From Amphibalanus amphitrite (lineage: Eukaryota; Arthropoda; Thecostraca; Balanomorpha; Balanidae): a stretch of DNA of 64,000 nucleotides. The translations under genes and the position numbers were made by a program. Positions 11,868-60,303 of this stretch are shown here, piece by piece. The stretch covers positions 45,001-109,000 of the forward strand of contig NW_024883093.1 in the NCBI RefSeq assembly GCF_019059575.1. Direction: 5' to 3'. How positions within the stretch are numbered: position 1 is the stretch's first letter; each line of letters starts with the position of its first letter. The notes under the pieces are model-generated. The model was not told the origin of the DNA, did no database searches, and saw only the letters and a list, made by a program, of their open reading frames with translations.

Positions 11868-12817
11868 ATGTCCATCACGACGTCTCCGCCGCTCGTGTGC
11901 CTGCTGCTGCTTCTGTCGTTGACCTGGCTGACCTCCTGGGTGACCGGCGATGACACGGCTGTATTCCTGCGCGCCGGCACCAGTCTCTCCTTGCCAGACG
12001 GCTCTGCGGCTCCGCACTCGGCCGTGTGGGCCGGCTCCTTGGCCACGTGCGCCCTCGCCTGTGTGGCCGTTCACTCGCGGCTCTGCCGAGGGGTGACGTT
12101 CAGCGCTGCAGAGAAGAGCTGTCTGATGTACAGCACGTGCTCTGACTGGCCTCTGACGGGGCAGACGGTCGCCGGTGATGGACTGGTCAGCTTCAGCCGG
12201 GATCGTCCCAACTGCCCAGGTGAGGACAAATATACCTGTGGGTTTGGTGGTGGGTCCCTGAAGTCCTGCCGTAACTCAGACACTCACTCAAGTCAAAACG
12301 ACGGTCGTTGAATGTTCCTTGACTCATAAAGAAATAAAAAAAAAATCCTGCCTTATCGTATTTGTTGTATTTGTCAAATCTCCCCACCGTCCTTTCTTTT
12401 TCAGACACATGTGAGTGTCCTCCGGGGTTCATACTGTGCGCCGGACACTGCCTGCTGGGTCTGGAAGAATGGACCAACTACACCACAGCAGCCGTTAGGT
12501 GCGAGACACTGGGCGCCCACCTGGCCGTGCCCCGCTCTGACCCCGAGATGACCTGCATCCGTCAGATAGCGGACACCCAAGAGAAACCGCAGGTTTGGCT
12601 GGGCGTTAACGACATGGAAACCGAAGGAGAATTTGCGGGTATCGATGGCTGCGGTCCGGTGTCGGTACTTTCCAGCTGGTGGGCCGACGGACAGCCAAAC
12701 GGAGAACGTTCAGAGAATTATGTGGCTTCAACCCCGTCCGGCTGGTTTGATTCGGGGCTCAACGTCAAGAATCTTGTCTGCCAGCTCGCCGACTGCTACA
12801 AGCCGCAGTGTCCATAG
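11868..12817 (+). CDS. Secreted PAN-like/C-type lectin-like protein B (2 exons)
   Basis: The coding exons are 11868-12219 and 12405-12817, joined in phase 1 across a 185-bp GT-AG intron, giving 254 residues. Met11868 opens a signal peptide nearly identical to that of gene A. An earlier in-frame Met at 11775 would put a polar stretch before it, so I prefer 11868. A cysteine-rich PAN-like region is followed by a C-type-lectin-like domain with WLGVND at 182-187, QPN at 214-216 and WFD where WND is usual. In the family QPN/QPD types often favour galactose, whereas paralogue A has EPN. The Cys after the EN pair is Tyr, as in A. Exon 1 is the same length in both genes (352 coding bp). The first exon diverges most in its last 30 residues. 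Transposons lie on both sides in the same orientation. Confidence 0.9.
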
Positions 12818-12849
12818 GGATGCGTGGGCGTTTTGTATGAGAGCGGGCC

Positions 12850-14042
12850 TTAACCCGCGCCCTGCTGGGGGGGGGTGTTTGAACACCCCCCCTTGTGGTT
12901 TTTCGCGAATATCTCAAAAACGGCGGCGCGGAGCGCCGCCGTTTTTGGTACACCTTATCATACATCAATTCTACACATGTTGTGAAAATTTCAGACCAAG
13001 GTCATTCAAGGTCAGGTCACCAGGTCACTTGAAGTGACCTCACCTCATAAAAAGTTTCAATGTCTGCCATAGCTACACCGAGTGACCGATCGCTTTGAAA
13101 CTTTCAGCGATTGCTAAGAGCAATAGCATGTACAAAATGTATATCTCAGAATTTTGATATCGATGACCTAAGGTCAGGTCAATTTTGCGACCTCCCCATT
13201 ATAAGTCAATGGGAGAAAATTGAAATGCGCCTCTTTTGGACGAAAGACATTATAAACACACCCAAACACTGAATTACAAGTGGTTTAGACACACTGAACA
13301 TGAAAATGGTGTCCGTGACCCCTGTTTATGCCCTGAGGTCATCTTAGGTCACGAATGGTATCTAACAGTTTTTCGCAAATAACTTTTGATAGAGGCATGC
13401 TAGAGCGATGAAAACGCCTTAGATGTGTTCAGCTCGACGATACGGATCGACTGATATGCAACATGACCCTTTCCGGTCAGGTCATGACCTTGACCTGAGG
13501 TCAAATTTTCAAGTTGACCTTTCAAGGTCAAGTTATAGTTCATTCGATGTGTCTTGACGAGAGGAACACGATGCCGGTAAAAGTAAGCTCGTTCAAGGCT
13601 TGGGTCAAAAGTTATTGCAGAAAAACTGTTTCCGAAAAAATCGGCTATTTTTGCAGTTTTTGCCCCCTGCAGGCAAAACCGTTGACGGTAGGTCAAATCT
13701 GAGAGAATTACTCAGAAAGGGCGTTAACAGGGCTATCGAATGCGCTTTTCCGCGGCGCTGTAGCTCTATTGGTTCCCGAGTTATGCGTTGGCTTCTTGGA
13801 AATTTTCGACATTCGACCTGGAAATCGGCGAAATTTTGCCTTCAATGACCTCTGGTGACCTGACCTTTGACCTGACCAAAAAATTGACCGAAGTGATTTC
13901 CTCATTATTTTTGACGCTCTTTCGAACGCCGCCTTCCGCGTATCGCTACGTGGCCCAGGAGTCGAGTTAGAAGGGGGGTGTTCAAACACCCCCCCCCCAG
14001 CAGGGCGTGGAAATCCAGGACCCCCAGCAGGGCGCGGGTTAA
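12850..14042 (+). mobile_element. piggyBac-like MITE, 1.2-kb family (copy b)
   Basis: The structure is the same as copy a: TTAA ends, short left end, right end lengthened by 27 bp, terminal G-tract hairpins, GC palindrome near the left end and AGGTCATGACCT at 13479. It differs from copy a by scattered single changes. It starts 33 bp after the stop codon of lectin gene B, so it lies inside that gene's 3' untranslated region. Confidence 0.9.
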
Positions 14043-14550
14043 GCCCTTGTTACACTGCCGAATTTTGGTACACGAATGTGCACGAATATGCAAGTCATCC
14101 TATGTCGCGGATCGATTCGGGATCTTTCTTCCACGGTCTTGGCATTTCGCAGACCAGTCGGTGCCCACCGCGCGACTTTTACGGTTCGTCACGACCGCCA
14201 CGAAAATTTCATGAAAAATGAAAATTTCGTGGCCGTTCGCCGAACTTATAATAAACGAACATGATCGCCAAACACTCGCCGAGTCACCGCCGACATGTCG
14301 CTACGTGCGCCGAATTGTTGCCAAGGTATCGCCGACTATTCGCAACAGATTCGCCATTCATTCGCGATGTTCGCCGAATCATGGATCACCTTCGACCCGC
14401 GCACGATTAGGGGCGCCCCCACCCGTTGTCTGCAAATCGGGCTCTGTCGGCGAACTGTTCGCCTCTGTCGGTGAACTGTTCGCCGATTTCCTACACGACG
14501 TGATTCGGCGACAGGGTCGTGGCCAAAATTCGGCAGTGTAACACGGCCTT
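14043..14550. mobile_element. MITE with 20-bp perfect terminal inverted repeat
   Basis: GTTACACTGCCGAATTTTGG at 14049-14068 is exactly mirrored at 14523-14542, and weaker pairing extends outward to the ends given. The interior is rich in TTCGCC/GGCGAA words. The left end touches the right TTAA of the preceding element. Target duplication is unclear (TTAA versus TTTA). No coding capacity is seen. Confidence 0.75.
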
Positions 14551-14621
14551 TAGAAGTTGATCAAGCCACCATTTCCCGCGACAATTTCGTGTTATTCTTT
14601 TTTTTAGTAAAGCGACCCCAT

Positions 14622-14879
14622 CATAGGCGTGGGAACGGGGCGGGGGCAGTGGGGACAGCTTTCCCCCACAACTCTGGGGCCGTGGGGGCGGTGCCCCCAT
14701 AACTTTGAAACGGAATACCGCACTCTTTATGTAAATGTTTTCTTTTTGTTGTTGAAAAAGTCAAGGGATGGAAAATAAGTGGCCTAAAACCGGCGAGAAA
14801 AGACTTGGGGGTACCCTAGGCTGATCTCTATCGTGGTGTGCCCCCCCCCCCTAGTCTGAAAGTAGTTCCCGCGCCCCTG
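14622..14879. mobile_element. hAT-like MITE, CATAGGCG family
   Basis: It starts CATAGGCGTGGGAACG and ends GTTCCCGCGCCCCTG. The right half (ATAAGTGGCCTAAAACCGG, then GGGGGTACCCTAGG) is homologous to the right end of the 31095-33129 element. The flanks share only GACC, so a target duplication is not proven. Confidence 0.55.
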
Positions 14880-16186
14880 GACCGTCCCATGGCCTATATA
14901 TGACCTATTTTTCTTTGCCTTGAGGTCAATTTCGTTTAACGTAGTAAGTAACTTGTAAAAAACTAAAAAATAAATTTTAAGTTGTCTGTGTCTCCGTCAG
15001 CCGTATGTGTCTTCTTGCGCCGGCACGGCGCCGCGTATCGACGTGAAATTTGGTGACCACAAACTTTGGGTGGGGCGGACCATCGTATCAAAAAAATGGG
15101 CGCAATCGGACCACGGGTGCCGCGTCAGCGCGTGCATCTCTGCCGCAGGCTGGCCGAGGCCGGCGCCGAGCAGAGAGCACGCGCGGTAGGCTCATTTTCT
15201 TCGCTTGCCAAACTGAGTGAAATAACTAAAATTATTGAGATTGAATACCAAACAAGTTGGCATCAGTTTTGTATCGGTCTCGAAAAAGTTGCATCCGATT
15301 TACATCCCTGTACTCATGAACTGGTTGAGATCACAATCCTTTTGTGTTCATGTTATCTACAGACTACATCATGAGTTTTGAGCCACTCGATAGGCGTTAT
15401 CACAAGTGTATTCGCGGCCATTGGGGCGACGTAACAAAAGAAGAAAACAACTGGCCCCAAGAACTTTAAATTATCAGTTAGCATGCGCCTTTTCCTTGAT
15501 GTGTAGATAATTTACCATTAAATGTTAGAGAAAATTACATTTTAAATCTTCCATTTATGCTTTTTTCATCGTTTGCACAATATGTTCTTTTACTAAGCTA
15601 GAAACACTAACTAGAAATAGTTCCCGCATAATCAAGAACAATAGGGAAGGGTTGAAGTGAACACAATAATCTAAACGGTTTTGTAATCTATGTGAAGACA
15701 CTTCTAAAATTGCCTGTAGAAATATTGAAGGCAAAAGTTCAACTTTTTCACAAGACTGATGTCTATAAACCTATTCAACGTGTGACAACTCAGCCGGTAT
15801 TTCGTCGCCTACAGCCCAGCTTTCCCTAGTGACCGATAGAGGCGCTGCTATCTATGTCCGCCCGTGCCGCCTAACGTTTGGGAAAAATTGACAGTCAGGA
15901 AATTTTACGGGGAAGTTCCCGAATGGGTGCATAACACGTGTACCCAAAGTGGAAGAGGAAAAGCACATTCAATAGATCTTTCAAAACCCTTTCACTAGCA
16001 TGCCCTCAGATGTGATCTCAAGTCAACAATCTGGCACACACAGGGCCAAAAACGTAAGCATAGACGCATTTTTTTCAAATAGTTGTGCTGCAATAACTTT
16101 GTAGTCACCCGGGCAGGACCCACCGCAAAGCTCTGGTTGCAGGTTGAAGAAATTAACTAATTGATTTGCATGCATTCATGAAGAAT
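14880..16186. other. No gene seen
   Basis: This is mostly AT-rich unique sequence with a short GC-rich part at 15000-15190. Frames there overlap and lack domain character. Confidence 0.4.
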
Positions 16187-17284
16187 TTAACCCACGCCGT
16201 GCTAGGGGGGGCGTATTTATGCCCCCCTCAAGTTTTTCGCCCCGCCGTATTTAGTACACCTGTTCATACATCCTTGCCGCACATGTGAAAATTTCAGACC
16301 CGGGTCGTTCAAGGTCAGGTCAACAAGTCCTACGTCAAGTGTCCTTACCTCAAAAAAGTTCAAAGGCTCGCCATAGCTACGCCGACTGAACGATCACTTT
16401 GAAACTTTCAGCCATTGATAAGAGTAACAGTATGCATAAAATGTATGTCTCGGATTTTTTATGCATCTGTATGTGACGTAAAGTCAGGTCAATTTTGCGA
16501 CCTCTCCATTAGAAGTCTATGGGTGAACATTGAAATGCGCCTCTTTTGGACGAATGTCGTTCTAAACCCTCTAAACATCGATTCATGGGTAAATATGACA
16601 CCATGAATCTGAAAAATGCACGTGTGACAACTCTGTATGCCCCTGAGGTCATCGCAAGTCATGAACGGTCACCAGCAGTTTTTTGGCTATAACTTTTGAT
16701 AAAGACTTGCTAGAGCGATGAAAACACGTCAGTTGTGTTCAGGTCAACGATACGGAGCGACTGAAATGCAACATGACCTTTTCCGGTCAGCTCATGACCT
16801 TCCTAAGGTCAAATTTTCAAAATGACCGTTCAAGGTCAACGTATAGTTAATTCGACGCGTCTCGAACTTCGAAGAGAGGAACTCGATGCTGGCAAAATAA
16901 CTAACGTGGCTCTCTGGAGTCAAAAGTTATTACCGGAAAACATGTTTCGTGAAAATGGCTGTGTAAAGTTCTTGCTCTCCGGAGGCTAAACCGTTGACCT
17001 GGGGTCAAATCTGAGAACAATATCCAGACAGTTCTGTAAAAGGGGTATCGAATGCGCTTTTCCACGACGCTGTAGTTCTGTTGGTTCCCGAGTAAGCCCT
17101 TGGCAGTTTCCAAAATTATTGAAATGGATTAAATTTGACCTTTGATGACCTCCGGCGACCTTTGAACTGACCTAAAAACTGGTTGAAGCGTTTCCGTCAT
17201 TATTTTTGACGCTCTTTTATGGCCTCTTACCGCGTGTCACTACGTGGCCCGGGAGCCGAGTTAGAGGGGGGCGTGAAAACGCTG
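16187..17284 (+). mobile_element. piggyBac-like MITE, diverged and 3'-truncated
   Basis: It begins TTAACCCACGCCGTGCTAG with a G-tract hairpin and follows the block order of the 1.2-kb family through the GAGCCGAGTTAGA block near 17255. The final GC-rich terminus and TTAA are missing. It is closest in end sequence to element 1. It is decayed and certainly immobile. Confidence 0.75.
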
Positions 17285-17949
17285 CTGCGGAAACCATGTG
17301 ACCAATCGCTGACCAATCATATTGCTCAGTTCAAAACCAACTGCATGCTGATTGGTTTACGGTGGCGGTGTTGCCTCTGCCAGACGTGGATGCATTCTTT
17401 GCATTCTCCCGTAAGGTACCACATTAATGCGTAAGGCACTGATTGGGAACGAGAAATAGAGGCTTTCTTTGCCTAGGGTGATCGTTGGGCAGTAAAGGCT
17501 CCTGGTTTGCCCGCTAGTCTCAGCTCAAGCTGCAAAACTGTTCATGCTATTCCAGTTTAAAACCCCATGCTAAAAGTGGTATATTTCCTTTTAAAGTCGT
17601 CTTAATTTCTTTTCATTCAAAACTGATGCAGAAGTTAGGCCGGAGCTTCATCTGGCCTAATAAACTAGGGTGGTATACTCGTAATTGTTTCTTAGAAAAG
17701 AGTCCGATGCATCAGAATGAAAAAGCATGGCATAAACAAAAGCCGAGGGACAATCAATGCCTGTTAACATAGCATTAAAATATCACAAAAAAGAGGAATT
17801 CAATTTGCATTTTACCGCAACGCTTGCAATAAATGACGAGAAAGAATGTTAAGAATATTTGCCTCATTCTCAGTCGCCTTGGCTGGATTAGTCATTTATC
17901 GGCGTATGTGCAGGCATACCACTCCGAATTAAATAGTGTACTTATAGCA
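17285..17949. other. No feature seen
   Basis: No coding or repeat structure is recognised between the truncated element and the next TTAA element. Confidence 0.4.
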
Positions 17950-19132
17950 TTAACCCGCGCGGGGCTGGGGGGGGGTAAATTTTACCCCCCCTCGCGAATT
18001 TTTGCGATATCTCAAAAACGGCGGCGCGCAGCGCCGCCAAACTTTCAGTACCTTTTCTTACATTAATTTGACACGTTCCCTGAAATTTTGAGCGAAATCC
18101 GTCGGAAAATTTTTGAGAAATTGACGTTTTAGTGACGTCATGTTCGCCATTTTCGCCTCAAAAACGGCAAAAGTTCAAACGCCGCTAACATCTTCATTTT
18201 TAAAGGAATCAAGACGTAACAAAAAAGGTTATACGTAATTTTACTTTGTCTATCAAATGGCTATCTCGATTTTTTGAAAATTTTGGATTTTGGCCTACAT
18301 TTTTTCAAAAACTGAATTTTTTGGGAAAATCATTATAAAATCCAAAATTTTGAGTCTATCGAAAAAACCGGAATATATGTCAGAGAAGTGGTCTATGTGC
18401 ACCTACATACCAAATTTTAGAAGAATCGGTTCAAAAATGTGGGAGTTATTCAAAATTTTATGACGTCACGACACACAATTTTTTTGAAAAATGACTTTTT
18501 TGGAAGTTCTAGACCTCGTACGGAAACAAAAATAGCACCATTCGATTCGCCGTGAAAAACTGCATCAGATAGACACCTTTTTAGGCCTTAACAACCAACT
18601 TCAAAATTTGACCTCACTTGACCTGACCTTGACCTGACCTCGACCTGAAATTCATCCAGAGGTGGTCCATATCACTTATTGAGTGTGCCTATTGAATTCT
18701 ATGAGTAAAATGACCCATAAAACATGTGTCGCACATGCCCTTTTCTATATTTTGTTTTTTGGTGACCTGACCTGACCTGACCTGACCTTGACCTTGACCT
18801 CTGAATGATATTGTATGCAACGAATATTGTCTTGGTAGCCTAAGAACACGTTTTGGGCGATCAGTCTCAGTCCATGACTCCATTCTTCGGCAACTACGGT
18901 GCAAGGCCGATACTGTAGAAACTTGCAATTTGTACCCTTGACCTGACCTTGACCTTGACCTCAAACTTTAAATTAAGTACATGTTTTTAGTAGTTCGTGA
19001 TGAGAGCTTTCGATTGGCGTTTGAATTTTCCAAATCGGACCATTAGTTTGGGAGATAACAGGGGGGGGGGTAAAATTTACCCCCCCCCAGCCCCGCGCGT
19101 TCGGCTGGAGACCCCAGCCCCGCGCGGGTTAA
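17950..19132 (+). mobile_element. piggyBac-like MITE, GCGCGGGGCTGG family
   Basis: TTAA is at both ends. The left end TTAACCCGCGCGGGGCTGG is followed by a hairpin with a TAAATTTTA centre. The right end read inward repeats the GCGCGGGGCTGG block after 27 bp. A GC palindrome (GGCGGCGCGCAGCGCCGCC) lies next to the left end. The interior differs from the 1.2-kb family but ends in long TGACC/TGACCT runs (18600-18960). TGACGTCA occurs at 18133 and 18463. There is no transposase. Confidence 0.88.
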
Positions 19133-22100
19133 GTATGGGCATGGCAGGCTGTCAAATCATTTGACAGGACTCCGACCTCCGTTCGACATTAGCCATAATG
19201 CACTGTCTGCAACATGAATATCATGATACTGCAATCATTTTCATGAAGCATTACAAAATTGGCATGTCATGTCCACTGCAATTTGGTCATATGGAGCGAA
19301 ATGCAAACACGTGTTAGGGTTTAATATGGCAAGTGCAGTTTGCAAATAAATCTATGCGTCAGACGCATCAAATTGGTATGAGCTTATGACAGAGCAGAGC
19401 GTGGTTAGTGGTTACTTTTTTAGTAATATTTATTATATTAAATTTAATGTGATCGCTTCACTTCAACGCATTAGCTTGCATCGCAGTGCACCAAGGGTGT
19501 CACATCAACCGTCTATTACTCTGAACTCTGCACTCTGCAAATACGTTATCCATGCTGCAATGATGCATGCATGTTGCAAACTAATAGTTCGCTGATTTGC
19601 CGCTAGGTTTGTGGACGATGGTGTTGGATTGAGACAATAGAGACTCTCTGAGTGTGAAGTATAAAGACCAAGGACCATTGGACTTTTACATAGATAAAGA
19701 CGAGATTATCTTTGCAATAGAGCAGCCAGTGAGCCTAACTACAGACACACAAGCGGAGCATGTTTCTGTAGTGTGCGTACTCGTGGTTCTTGAACACTGA
19801 CCAAGTAAAATGTTTTAGCATCATTGTTGCAACTGCAAGCGGCATACCAATCGACTGGTACGTTCGTTTTATCTACTCTTGCCAACAATAACGTACTCTT
19901 CGGCTCTGTCGAGCAGTAGGCGAACCAATGCAACGGTAGAGCTAGAAGGTGGTGGTGGTGGGGGGTGGGGGGAGGCTAGATGGGCCGGGGGGGGCAGGCG
20001 GGTGCGCTTCGAGTGTCGGCATTGGCGCATTAGCTCGGGAGGAGTCAGCTGTATTCTGGAGGCCCTGTGAAGGCTGCCAGGTCAGGCCGAGCCAGCCGGA
20101 CGCGGTTCGACGCCACAGTTGGCAGGCATTCTGTTCTGAAGGTGAGTGGGTTATGGATGGTTGTGCGCAACGTTTTTCCCAACGAAACGTGTGGCTAAAG
20201 GCTAATCCTGTGGCGTGGAGTGTAGTGGAACTGTGAGACTTCTATTTGGTGTGGGGGCTCTACAGCGGTGATTATACGAACGGAACTATCGCCCTCCGTT
20301 GAATTCATTTTGCACGATTTAAGCCAGTGTGTTTCCCAGTGGAGCGCTCGCGAGCGGGGTCTGACGGGATTCAACAAGGTGAAGCTATTCGTGTTATGCA
20401 CATAGCTCGTCCTACCGAAAATAAAAAGCTATACGAGTGAAGGTGTGAGACACCGAAGTGTAGCGGGGAGTTCTGGGTTTCAACATCATCTGTCTACAGA
20501 AGTCCACAGTTGTGACAGAGCCTTGTCTTCGCTCCAGCGCTAACCCACGGAGAAACAGCGGGAAATAAATAAGGTAAGTTAAGTACAAACGACCTACACC
20601 CGTTTCGTTTCTCTTTTGTTACAGTGAAAGGCTGAACATCAACCTTTCTTAAGATCTGTTCATGGAAGCTATTTTGTTTGGCTCCATTCATTAGCACATA
20701 ATGATGAACATTTGTTCCGACCGGCCGGTTTTAATCGCGTATGCCGCTTTTCAGATTGTCTTTAATAATATAAATGCAGAGACCGAATGTTTGCAGGTGT
20801 GCTGTGAATGCTTGGTTGTCAAATTACCTTAAACGCTGACCATGGATTTATAGCTACAGTATACCGATCAAAGGCGTGGTGGACGTCGGATATTTCACAA
20901 TGACTCGACACAATGAGTGACAATATGTCGCGCATTACATTCCTGCAGAGACATTCCTGTCATTTATTACACGGGGCAGCCCAATGACTCACAATAATCC
21001 AATGGCTATTGTGATTTGGTTAAAATATTACAGCGATCACCGTAAAGAAGACTGACTCATCAAATTATATTATTTCTAATGTTTCCTTAAATTTTATCCC
21101 TCGGAAATTTTTATCTCTACTGATTCAGAAGGCGCAGTCGGCAGCGGCCGCCTGACCTCCGACTAGGGAAAAAGGGGGAGATCGTCGGGGGGGGGGGTGA
21201 GGGGGGATTGGTACCAGGATGACCAACTTCCGGTCCCGGTGACTAACACGTCCTCTTAGGAAACTGAGGGCAGATTGGTCAGCTTGTTGTTCGAGGCTGG
21301 CAGAAAAGCTTTGTGCTAGGGCGGAAGAGATAGTCCTGGGGCAGTCCCATGTCTGTAGCCCAGCAACGACAACAAGAAAGAACTTGCTCTCCAAATTTAG
21401 GACGGTGATAGTTCAGGTCTGTGATTCAACGTAAATGCTAGAAAACATGTACATTTCACACTTATTTCACTGGGCTAAATTTGTAGTGAAATGTTAAAAC
21501 GTTTTTCTTCAAATTATTTGGTTCAATTTATATCGGATTTGATAGAATTATGCGGAGACATGTATAGGTGTTTGAACTACATAGAGCCGAATTGCCCACA
21601 GCATTCCAGCGATATATGGACGAGGTCCAAACCACACCCACCTCCCAGGAGCTCACCCACGTTATCATAACAGACTAGAGCTGCGCAGTGCGCATCCAAT
21701 GACCTGTTATGATAACGTCATTCTTTAGGCACCGGATGCTTTTTAATTTCACTCCACAAAAACATGGGGCTACTAAAAGTATTTAAAGTGTTTGTTATTT
21801 AAAGTTTTCTCATCATTTATCATGGACGCATTTGCAAGCAAAGGATCATCATAAAGCATAATACTCCGCTTCATGGCTATGCATATTGCATATGCTGGGA
21901 GATATACACCTTGTTCTATGTAAATTTGGATAGCTAACAAGAATCTTGTGCCCAGAAAATCATACCTAATGTTGACTCAATGACCAACTTGTGAGTGACT
22001 AGCCTTCGTAGTGCGGCCAACTTAGTATTAGGATGAAGTGTGAACTGTAATACGGATAGATACTTTGGGGAGGTGTCCATCAGGGGCTCCGCCACCGTTG

Positions 22101-22288
22101 GGAGGGGGGGGAGGTGTTAGGGTCCGAGTCGCCAAATCATTTCACTTCCGTAATGCAGCCTTATGTATAAGGGAGTGCACTTTTGGGTTGGAGCTCCCTA
22201 CCCCTCCCCCATCCTATATCCTGCGGAGCCCCTGGTGTCTACATAGATCTGCGTCGCTGTGAACCCGTCCACCCTGCACCCAACGACA
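19133..22288. other. Intergenic stretch with G-rich patches
   Basis: No supported gene is seen. G-rich patches lie at 19949-20000 and 21186-21206. A 15-bp inverted repeat (CTGTTATGATAACGT) frames 21659-21718. A TAAAAAGCTATACG stretch near 20425 has no assigned role. Confidence 0.4.
21659..21718. repeat. Short inverted repeat around GCTGCGCAGTGCGC
   Basis: Exact 15-bp arms, ACGTTATCATAACAG and its complement, are separated by 30 bp containing GCTGCGCAGTGCGC. The same 14-mer recurs near 26010. It may be the end of an unclassified repeat. Confidence 0.5.
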
Positions 22289-22784
22289 TTAAAGGGACCC
22301 TCCCACCTTCAAAAAAGTTAATGAATTGGCATGAAAGTGATGTCCCTTGGTTCAGAAAGAGCAAAAACGAATATCTACCAAATTTCACCGAAAAATATTC
22401 ACTGGTTTTCAAGATATTAGGCTTTTACTTTTGTTTACTTATTGGGACCTCCCCTGTTACTAGCGACTTTTTTGGAAGCAATAATTTGGCAGCCTTAAAG
22501 TGCGGCAGACGTTGCGCGCAAAGCAGCGTATACCACCACGCGTTAACGATGGTTTTAGTCTAAGATTTAAAAATCGTTAGATCTCCGCTGACGTCACAAA
22601 TTCTAAGGGGGCATTCCAATGCATTAGCCCCTTAGAATCCGAAAACTGCAAGTTTGAAATTCCATATCTTCGAATTAAAGCATTTTTCGATGTTGTGAGT
22701 GCCCAAACCGGTATTTGCAGGCCATGGCCACCAATTTGGCTATCTCAACTCAAAACTAATGTTAAGGTGGGAGTGTCCCTTTAA
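22289..22784. mobile_element. TTAA-flanked MITE, AGGGACWCTCCCACCTT type
   Basis: The left end TTAAAGGGACCCTCCCACCT pairs with the right end AGGTGGGAGTGTCCCTTTAA with one mismatch. TTAA at both ends suggests a piggyBac-type target. At 496 bp it is non-coding. It lies upstream of the large plus-strand gene, about 1.1 kb before the start codon. Confidence 0.8.
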
Positions 22785-23895
22785 GTGCCAGACTCCGTTC
22801 GACACCAGCCAATGTCAATCCTCTACATCGATGACCAGTATATCACCGAGCTGGCTCATCCCATATAGAAGGTCACCGCCGCACCAATCCCAAAACATCC
22901 AAACTCACAGACCCGTGACGGCCTCAGCACTGCCGGCATCCGCGATCAACATTCAGGCATGCAGCATCTACCGAGAAATTCAGCATCATCTGCGGTCTGC
23001 TCTGCAGCTGCACCCGACCCCACCTGCACCTGCACTTCTCCCCTCTCCCTTCCCCTTTCCTCTCTCCCCTCTCCCTCACCTCCCCTCCCTCTCCTCCCCT
23101 CTGCCGCCCGGCCGCCCGGCCGCCGCAGCCCTGTCGCGCTGGGACACTCCTCTAAAGATGACGTCATCTATGTATGATGTGACGTCACAGACGGCCGTGC
23201 CGTGCTCGCCGGACCTCGCTGGGCGAGCGGCAGTCCGGTTTGAGTGACCCTGGCGCCGGCACGGGTACACTCAGCTGTGTGCCGTGAGCAGACTATCACG
23301 GGCAACGCTCGTGAACGTGTACCGTGAGGAAGACCGTCGTGAGGGTGAAGACCGTCGTCGGCTGCGTCGCATCGTTTCCGACGAGTAGACGTCGTGAAAG
23401 GAATCCGAGGCGGAAGCAGAGAATCCGGGAGTGTCAGACTGTGCCGTGAGACGGTAGTTGATCGTGTTACTCCCAATCGTCAGTAAGATCTTTGAGTTCG
23501 CCATTTGATCAACTAACTCCGGGTGGAGTTGATCATCTGATCTCATCTTCAGAAGCTCACATCAGGCCAGCTCTGTGTTTTGCATCACAGTCGTGCCCAG
23601 TTGAGCTTACCACCGTCGTTGTGGTCGCAGCTTTTCATATCGTGACTTTTATCGATCGGGACGGTGGTCACGAAACAAGTCTCGCCGCTCGCCGCGCCCT
23701 GTGCTGGACCATAGCCGGGTGCACTGACGTAAAGAGACACCAGTGAGGTCAACGAAGGGTCGGAAGATCGGAACGTGAAGATTGTGATAGTTGCAGGACA
23801 GTTGCAACCGCTGTGAGAACTGTTGCGGAGTATTGGCTGGTGATCGATTTGAAATTCAAGCCGTTGTGACCTCCGTGACCTTTCTCGAAGTGACT
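22785..23895 (+). promoter_or_regulatory. Putative promoter and 5' leader of the large plus-strand gene
   Basis: This GC- and CpG-rich stretch precedes the first coding exon. It includes a C/T-rich tract (23038-23110) and two perfect cAMP-response-element palindromes, TGACGTCA, at 23159-23166 and 23180-23187. The transcription start cannot be placed. An upstream 5' exon is possible. Confidence 0.5.

Positions 23896-60303
<36,408 letters not shown>

Noticed and set aside
17950-19132. Helitron interpretation of the hairpin-ended elements
   Set aside because: Both ends are inverted repeats bordered by TTAA, and a nested copy shows TTAA on both sides. Helitrons have neither.
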